NCBI GenBank assembly: GCA_003445035.1
Contig: DLVV01000460.1
Coordinates: forward strand, 1-20,434
Source: Planctomycetaceae bacterium
GTDB taxonomy: Bacteria > Planctomycetota > Planctomycetia > Planctomycetales > Planctomycetaceae
DNA length: 20,434 nucleotides
Reading direction: 5' to 3'
Positions 15,325 through 20,434 of this stretch are shown in pieces. The translations under genes were made by a program, and so were the position numbers. Positions within the stretch are counted from its first letter, which is position 1; each line of letters opens with the position of its first letter. The notes below the pieces were generated by a model that worked only from the letters and a program-made list of their open reading frames with translations, ran no database searches and had not been told where the DNA came from.

Positions 15325-17477
15325 TTCGAGTCGCGTGCCTGGTGTGTGTGCTGGCCGGCCCGGTTGTTGCGGCTGACCCGGCTGGTTCGGTCAGTTTCAC
15401 CAATGACGTGATGCCCGTCCTGGGAAAGGCGGGCTGCAACTCCGGTGCTTGCCACGGTCACAACTCGGGCAAGGCCGGGTTCAAGCTCAGCCTGCGGGGG
15501 TACGATCTTCGGGCCGATTTCACCGCATTGGTCGACCCCGACTCGGGACGCGTCGAACGTGAGGATCCCGCAGACAGCCTGATCTTGCAGATGCCGACGG
15601 CTCAATTGGAGCACGGCGGCGGAAAGCGGTTCGAAGTCGGGTCGGAGTCTTACCGGGTGCTGTTGGAATGGATTCGACAGGGGGCGAAGTCCGATGTCGG
15701 AACCGCAACGAAACTCGAGCGGATCGACGTCCACCCGGCGGTTTTTGAACATGTGCGGATTCCGCAAGTGGAAACTCTGAAGGTCACTGCCCATTTCGAA
15801 GATGGGCGGCAACGCGATGTCACGCGGTTGGCGATATACGAGGTGTCGACCGAGGGCGTGGTCGATGTGGATCGGACGGGGCGGGTGGTGTCTCGTCGAA
15901 CCGGCGAGACGGCCGTACTGGTGCGGTTTCTGAACAAGAAGACACTCTCCAAAGGGCTCGTCGTCCGAAGAAAAAAGCGGTTTTCCTGGGCTGCTGCCCC
16001 GCAGCACAACTTCATCGACCGGCATGTCGATGACAAGCTGAAAAAGATCCAGGTCCTTCCCTCGTCCGTCTGCACCGACGCCGAATTTCTGCGGCGGGCC
16101 AGTCTGGATATCTGTGGGGTGCCACCGGACCCCGACGAGGTGACGGCTTTCTTGAAAGAAACGTCGGCAGATCGTCGCGCACGAAAGATCGACGAGCTGT
16201 TGTCTCGAGAGGATTTTGGTGATGTGTGGGCGATGAGATGGCTGGAACTTTCCGGGACAAACGAATCCGGAGACTCGGCTCGCTTCAAGGGGGTCTGGAC
16301 TCTCTCGCTGTGGCTCCGCAGGGCGATCAACACCAACCTGCCGTACGACCGGTTGGTGAGAGAACTTGTGGCGGGCAAGGGCAGCTCGATCCACAACCCG
16401 GCCATCACTTTCACGGTCAATCAACTCAAGCGGGTGGAAACCGTGCCGCAGTTGTTCCTGGGGATCAGGCTGCAATGTGCGGAGTGCCACGACCATCCGT
16501 TTGATGTCTGGACTCAGGCGAATTACCGATCGATGACCGAGTTCTTTGGCCAGCTGGGCAGCAAGGAGGGGCCGATCGATGCTTACGGACGAGAGATTCG
16601 TCGATTCGTGAAGCCCGAGTCCAGGGTGCCGTGGAAGGCTAAGGATCGTGTCGAGCTGGTTCACCTGGATGGCAGTCGCGTGAGTGTGCCCGTGGCCAGC
16701 GACCGTCGCGACGCCCTTGTTGACTGGATGTTCGGGCCGGGGCGGCGGCTGACGGCTCGGGCGATCGTCAATCGCGTCTGGGGGCGGATGCTGGGCCGGG
16801 GGATCGTGCACCCGGTCGACGACATGCGTTTCAGCAATCCCCCGGTCAACGAGCCGCTGTTGGCAGCCCTGGCCGACGACCTGGTGGCTCATCGCTGGGA
16901 CCTGAAACACCTGGTGCGGACGATTGCGAGGTCGCGAACCTATCAGCAGAGTTCGATTCCCAACGAATCGAATCGCAACGAACACGACAATTTTTCTCAC
17001 GCGGCCCTGAGGCGACTCTCGGCCGAACAACTGGCCGATTCGGTCAGTCGTGCCACGGGCATCGACGAACCGTATCGGGTCGGACCGCCGGGACTGCGGG
17101 CCGTGCATGTTCCCTATGTCGCGGCCGGTTCGAAGCTGTTGCGTCTGTTTGGTCGTCCGACCGAACGGGCCTCGGCCTGTGAGTGTGTTCGTAGCCCCGA
17201 CACCACGTTGCCCCAGGTCATGCACTTGCTCAACAGCGAAGAGCTTTGGAAGAAGATCAGGGCCGCCGGGGGGACCGTAGAACGGTTGTCAGGCAAACAT
17301 GCGGAGGCCGGTGGTCTGGTTACAGCCCTTTACCTGGCCGTTCTCTCGCGACCGCCTTCACGAGAGGAATCCGAAACAGGCACCCGGTACCTGGCCACTT
17401 CGAGAACTCGCCGCGAGGGGGCTGAGGATCTGGCCTGGGCCTTGTTGAACAGTCCGGAATTCCTGTTCAACCACTAG
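15321..17477 (+). CDS. DUF1549/DUF1553 secreted cytochrome-type protein with Big_2 domain
   Basis: The product has 719 residues. I chose the ATG at 15321 because AGGAGG lies seven bases upstream and a Sec signal peptide (MIRVACLVCVLAGPVVAADP) starts there. An N-terminal haem-type motif follows, CNSGACH (Cys39, Cys44, His45), of the CX4CH kind. Next is a Big_2-like Ig domain at about 135-220 (LKVTAHFEDGRQRDVTR, GVVDVDRTGRVVSRRTGET). DUF1549 spans about 230-435 (NFIDRHVDDKL, RRASLDICGVPPDPDEV) and includes CAECH (Cys386, Cys389, His390), a c-type haem motif. DUF1553 spans about 480-719 (RLTARAIVNRVWGRMLGRGI, LRRLSAEQLADSVSRATG) and ends in the typical LNSPEFLFNH. A periplasmic c-type cytochrome working with the DUF1501 protein is inferred; the reaction is unknown. 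Confidence 0.95.
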   Translation: MIRVACLVCVLAGPVVAADPAGSVSFTNDVMPVLGKAGCNSGACHGHNSGKAGFKLSLRGYDLRADFTALVDPDSGRVEREDPADSLILQMPTAQLEHGGGKRFEVGSESYRVLLEWIRQGAKSDVGTATKLERIDVHPAVFEHVRIPQVETLKVTAHFEDGRQRDVTRLAIYEVSTEGVVDVDRTGRVVSRRTGETAVLVRFLNKKTLSKGLVVRRKKRFSWAAAPQHNFIDRHVDDKLKKIQVLPSSVCTDAEFLRRASLDICGVPPDPDEVTAFLKETSADRRARKIDELLSREDFGDVWAMRWLELSGTNESGDSARFKGVWTLSLWLRRAINTNLPYDRLVRELVAGKGSSIHNPAITFTVNQLKRVETVPQLFLGIRLQCAECHDHPFDVWTQANYRSMTEFFGQLGSKEGPIDAYGREIRRFVKPESRVPWKAKDRVELVHLDGSRVSVPVASDRRDALVDWMFGPGRRLTARAIVNRVWGRMLGRGIVHPVDDMRFSNPPVNEPLLAALADDLVAHRWDLKHLVRTIARSRTYQQSSIPNESNRNEHDNFSHAALRRLSAEQLADSVSRATGIDEPYRVGPPGLRAVHVPYVAAGSKLLRLFGRPTERASACECVRSPDTTLPQVMHLLNSEELWKKIRAAGGTVERLSGKHAEAGGLVTALYLAVLSRPPSREESETGTRYLATSRTRREGAEDLAWALLNSPEFLFNH

Positions 17478-17501
17478 GGGGCCACACAGGGCCCACAGGT
17501 G

Positions 17502-18839
17502 TCAGGCGTCGATTTCGGTCAGCCGCTGTTTGCTGTCGCCGATCGATTCGACTTCGGCGTCCAGGCGGTCGAGCATGGAGAGGAACAGGTCGTTGAGCGG
17601 CCGTTCCTTCTTGGCGACCACGCATCGCCCGGTCTGCATGGTGCGGCCACCGCGTCCGGCGACAACGATCGGGAGGTCATGGTGCGTGTGGGCATTGCCG
17701 TCGCCGAGTCCACTGCCGTACATGATCATGCAGTTGTCCAGCAGGGTGCCGTCGCCTTCTTTGATCCCCTGGAGCTTGCCCAGGAAACGGACAAACCGCT
17801 CGACGTGCCATTTGTCGATCCGTTTGAGCTGGTCGATCTTTGGCTGTTCTTTACGGTGATGTGAAAGGCTGTGCCAGCCGGCATTGACGTCGACCATTGG
17901 GTAGGTGCGGTTGCTTCCGGCATTGCCCAGCATGTAGGTCGACACGCGGGTGGTGTCGGTCTGGAAGGCCAGCGCCAACAGGTCGTACATCAGGTTGACG
18001 TGCTCGGTCAGGTCCCTCGGAGTGTTTCCGGGCACCTTGAAGTCCTTGGGCCGCCGCTGCTGGGCATCCTGTTCGGCCCGTGCGATCCGTTGTTCGATTT
18101 CTCGGACACTGGTGAAATACTCATCAAGCTTGGCTTTGTCGTTGCTGCCGAGTGTCTTCTGCAACCGCTTGGCGTCGGCGGCGACCAGGTCGAGGATGCT
18201 CTTGCGAATGCGATTGCGTCGCTTGCGGACCTGGGCATCTTCTTCGGATCCGAACAGCCGGCCGAAGACCGCTCGGGGATTGATCTCCTTGGCGACCGGA
18301 GTCGTGGCGGTCTTCCAGGCGACGTTGGACGAGTAGGCACAGCTGTAGCCGGAATCGCAGTTGCCGGCATTACGGCCACGTTCGATTCCGATCTCCAGCG
18401 ATGGCAAACGGGTGCGTTTGCCGATCTGCTGGGCGGCCACCTGGTCGACCGAGACGCCGACCTTGATGTTGGCACCGGATGTCTTGACCGGGTGTGCACC
18501 GGTCAGGTAACTGGCGGCACATCGGGCGTGGTCGCCGGGGCCATCGCCCTTGGCACGGCCGTTGTCCTGTGCCAGTCCGGTGAAGATGTTCAACTCGCTG
18601 CGGAAGGGTTCCAGCGGCTTGAGCGTTTCGCTGAGTTGGAAGTCGGTCCCTTCGCCGGTTGGCTTCCACGATGGCATGATGGCGCCGTTGGGGAAGAACA
18701 CGAATGCGGCCCGGACCGGCGGGGTGGTGGCCGCAGTGGCGGCGCGGGCTGATTGCATGCCGTCAAGCAGGGGCAAGCCCATCGTGGCGCCCAGGCCCTG
18801 CAGGAATGTTCGCCGGGGAATCGTCTTGAAACCACTCAT
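17502..18839 (-). CDS. DUF1552 family protein, Tat-exported
   Basis: The product has 445 residues. The ATG at 18839 has AAGGAG seven bases upstream. A twin-arginine leader (IPRRTFLQGLGATMGLPLL) is followed by the DUF1552 body: AAFVFFPNGAIMPSWKPTG near 44, LNIFTGLAQDNGRAKGDGPG, SLEIGIERGRNAGNCDSGYS, YMLGNAGSNRTYP, and GSGLGDGNAHTHHDLPIVVA near 370. The family is typical of planctomycetes and relatives, usually found directly after a DUF1592-type cytochrome gene, as here. The HTHHD segment could bind metal, but no reaction is known. Its start codon overlaps the stop of the upstream gene (ATGA), so the two are translationally coupled. It converges on the DUF1549/DUF1553 gene with 24 bases between stops. 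Confidence 0.94.
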   Translation of the reverse strand: MSGFKTIPRRTFLQGLGATMGLPLLDGMQSARAATAATTPPVRAAFVFFPNGAIMPSWKPTGEGTDFQLSETLKPLEPFRSELNIFTGLAQDNGRAKGDGPGDHARCAASYLTGAHPVKTSGANIKVGVSVDQVAAQQIGKRTRLPSLEIGIERGRNAGNCDSGYSCAYSSNVAWKTATTPVAKEINPRAVFGRLFGSEEDAQVRKRRNRIRKSILDLVAADAKRLQKTLGSNDKAKLDEYFTSVREIEQRIARAEQDAQQRRPKDFKVPGNTPRDLTEHVNLMYDLLALAFQTDTTRVSTYMLGNAGSNRTYPMVDVNAGWHSLSHHRKEQPKIDQLKRIDKWHVERFVRFLGKLQGIKEGDGTLLDNCMIMYGSGLGDGNAHTHHDLPIVVAGRGGRTMQTGRCVVAKKERPLNDLFLSMLDRLDAEVESIGDSKQRLTEIDA

Positions 18840-20434
18840 GGCTTGACTCCTTCTTCTCGCCGCATTCGGAACGGCTCACTTTGCACAACGGCAATCACCA
18901 TCGCCTGGAAGCGAAAATCGTCCGCCCGGCAGGCTGCCACGATTCTATCAACAGCACAGCGGTCGTTGAACTCCAGTCCGCGACCAAGGGAATAGACCAG
19001 CATCTTCCTTGATAAGGATCGGCAGAAACGGTCTTGCCGCTTCGTGAGGATCCGGATCAACTCGATCGGACTGGAAAATGACTCGTCACCGGGCAATGTG
19101 CCGGACGAGTCGATCTTGTGCTTGCCGTCGGTGTCGCGCCATCGTCCGATGGCATCAAAATTTTCGAACCCGAATCCCAGTGCATCCATCTGGCGGTGGC
19201 AAATGGCGCAGGTGGCTTTCTCGCGATGAATCTCCAGTTGCTTCCTCAGCGGGGCATCGGGCGCAGCCTTGCTGGCCAGTTCCAGATCGGGCACGTCGGG
19301 CGGGGGGGGAGGTGGGGGGCTGTCGAGGATATTTTCCATGATCCACTTGCCACGCTTGACCGGCGAGGTGCGGTCAGGGTTGGAGGTCAGTGTCAGGATG
19401 CTGGCCTGGGTCAGCACTCCGGCGCGGCGGTCGTCGGCCAGATCGATCCGTCTCATCTGTTTTCCTTCGATGCCGGGGATCCCGTACAGTTTGGCCAGCG
19501 CGGCGTTGACGAAGGTGAACCGGCCGTCGAGAAACCGGGTGATCGGCAGGTTCTTGTTCATCACCTCTGCAAAGAAGAGGCTGGTCTCCTGTTGCATTGC
19601 CTTCCGAAGCTCGTCGGTGAAGTCTGGGAACTTCTTTGGGTCCGGAGTCAGTTCGTCCAGGATCCTGAGGTTCAGCCATTGGCCGGCGAAATTGTCGACC
19701 AGCGATCGAGATCGCGAATCAGCCAGCATGCGGCGTGCCTGCGCGGCGAGCACTTCCGGTCGGTGCAGTCGGTTCTGCTCGGCGAGACGAAACAGTTCGT
19801 CGTCCGGCAGGCTGCTCCACAGGAAATAGCTCAACCGTGAGGCGAGTTCGAAATCGGTCAGGGTCTTGTTGCCGTTGCTGTCCTTGTCGGGTTGGCCGTG
19901 TTCGACCCGGAACAGGAAGTGGGGTGAGACGAGGACTGCCTGCAGCCCGATTTGCATCGCCGCTTCAAAAACTTCGCCGCCTGCGGTTGCCTTGGCGACA
20001 AAAATGGCAACGGGGTCAACGTCTTCGCTGGTCACCGGCCTGCGGAACGCTCGCCGCATCAACGGGATCAGGTTGGCTCGTGCAGCCTCCGTCGCAGTCC
20101 GGTCCTTCCCGGGACGAAAGCGGATCAACTCCCGGTGCGAGCGGGGCAGGTCCTCGGGTTTGACCTCCAGGGGACCGATCACCTCGACAGCATGCACGTA
20201 GGCGTTGCGGTCGCCCTTGAGCTTGGGGTCGGGGTCTTTGGGCTTGTAGTAGTCGTTGATGAAGGCCACCCGGATCCGCCGGCGTCCACGTACCATTTTG
20301 AGCCTGTGCTCGTGGTTCTTCCTGTCGCCGCGGTTCTTGCTCTTGATGTCGATCGTCTTGACTCCCTTGCCATCGACCGAGAGTGTCAGCCTGGCTGGGT
20401 CGGGCCCGGCCTGGTCGGCCGAGGCATTGATCCG
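18836..20434 (-). CDS. DUF1592/DUF1588/DUF1585 cytochrome-type protein (N-terminus outside window)
   Basis: The frame is open from the right window edge to a TGA at 18836, giving 532 residues of C-terminal part; the ATG at 20296 is internal. Near the edge is a beta-rich segment (RLTLSVDGKGVKTIDIKSKN) like the carbohydrate-binding-type insert of these proteins. A DUF1595-like stretch (LMRRAFRRPVTSEDVDPVA) comes next. DUF1592 follows (DFELASRLSYFLWSSLPDDEL, NFAGQWLNLRIL), then DUF1588 (GVLTQASILTLTSNPDRTSP, a run of seven Pro, and the haem motif CAICH encoded at 19196-19210). DUF1585 closes it (SLSRKMLVYSLGRGLEFNDR). Family members usually also have an N-terminal cytochrome domain and DUF1587, which should lie beyond the edge. 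It is probably a periplasmic or cell-surface haem protein working with the coupled DUF1552 protein. Confidence 0.93.
   Translation of the reverse strand, partial: RINASADQAGPDPARLTLSVDGKGVKTIDIKSKNRGDRKNHEHRLKMVRGRRRIRVAFINDYYKPKDPDPKLKGDRNAYVHAVEVIGPLEVKPEDLPRSHRELIRFRPGKDRTATEAARANLIPLMRRAFRRPVTSEDVDPVAIFVAKATAGGEVFEAAMQIGLQAVLVSPHFLFRVEHGQPDKDSNGNKTLTDFELASRLSYFLWSSLPDDELFRLAEQNRLHRPEVLAAQARRMLADSRSRSLVDNFAGQWLNLRILDELTPDPKKFPDFTDELRKAMQQETSLFFAEVMNKNLPITRFLDGRFTFVNAALAKLYGIPGIEGKQMRRIDLADDRRAGVLTQASILTLTSNPDRTSPVKRGKWIMENILDSPPPPPPPDVPDLELASKAAPDAPLRKQLEIHREKATCAICHRQMDALGFGFENFDAIGRWRDTDGKHKIDSSGTLPGDESFSSPIELIRILTKRQDRFCRSLSRKMLVYSLGRGLEFNDRCAVDRIVAACRADDFRFQAMVIAVVQSEPFRMRREEGVKP

Noticed and set aside
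15279..17225. 648-residue open frame on the minus strand opposite the DUF1549/DUF1553 gene
   Set aside because: It is a mirror of a well-supported gene in GC-rich DNA, has no recognisable domain, and its residue make-up (rich in His, Arg, Gln, Pro) is that of an antisense shadow.

Overview
This is a chromosomal stretch of about 60% GC that looks like Planctomycetota. The main argument is the gene families present: a DUF1501 protein, a PPC-domain protein, a DUF1549/DUF1553 cytochrome-type protein, a DUF1592/DUF1588/DUF1585 protein and a DUF1552 protein. These are abundant in planctomycetes and their relatives (Verrucomicrobiota, Lentisphaerota) and scarce elsewhere. Most products carry Sec, lipoprotein or Tat export signals. 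Genus cannot be read from this window. I see no insertion sequence, integrase, tRNA, rRNA or CRISPR array.

Left part (1-3791). A truncated secreted PQQ-type beta-propeller protein with two EF-hand loops runs leftward off the edge. A 392-base gap follows, holding a good sigma70-like promoter and a long leader for a small, lysine-rich, exported protein with two cysteine (YHS/TRASH-like) modules. That gene ends in a strong intrinsic terminator. A leftward gene for an unrecognised lipoprotein comes next.

Middle part (3792-10886). A LysR-family regulator overlaps the start of gltB by 11 bases, and gltD follows 77 bases after gltB. Together they encode the two subunits of glutamate synthase (GOGAT), which with glutamine synthetase assimilates ammonium; the regulator is placed to act like GltC. 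About 1 kb inside gltB (roughly 6950-8000) has clearly different codon use from both flanks. This suggests a mosaic gene or an assembly chimera.

Right part (10908-20434). A membrane di-iron fatty-acid-desaturase-type gene converges on gltD. Divergent from it is a tightly coupled trio joined by ATGA overlaps: DUF1501 (Tat-type leader), a TIG/PPC protein, then a DUF1549/DUF1553 protein with haem-binding motifs. Converging on this from the right edge is a second coupled pair, DUF1592-type cytochrome protein (truncated by the window) and a Tat-exported DUF1552 protein. The window therefore holds two analogous units, each pairing a haem-motif protein with a Tat-exported partner, tail to tail 24 bases apart. 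Their substrates are unknown, and they are the best candidate here for an undescribed system.
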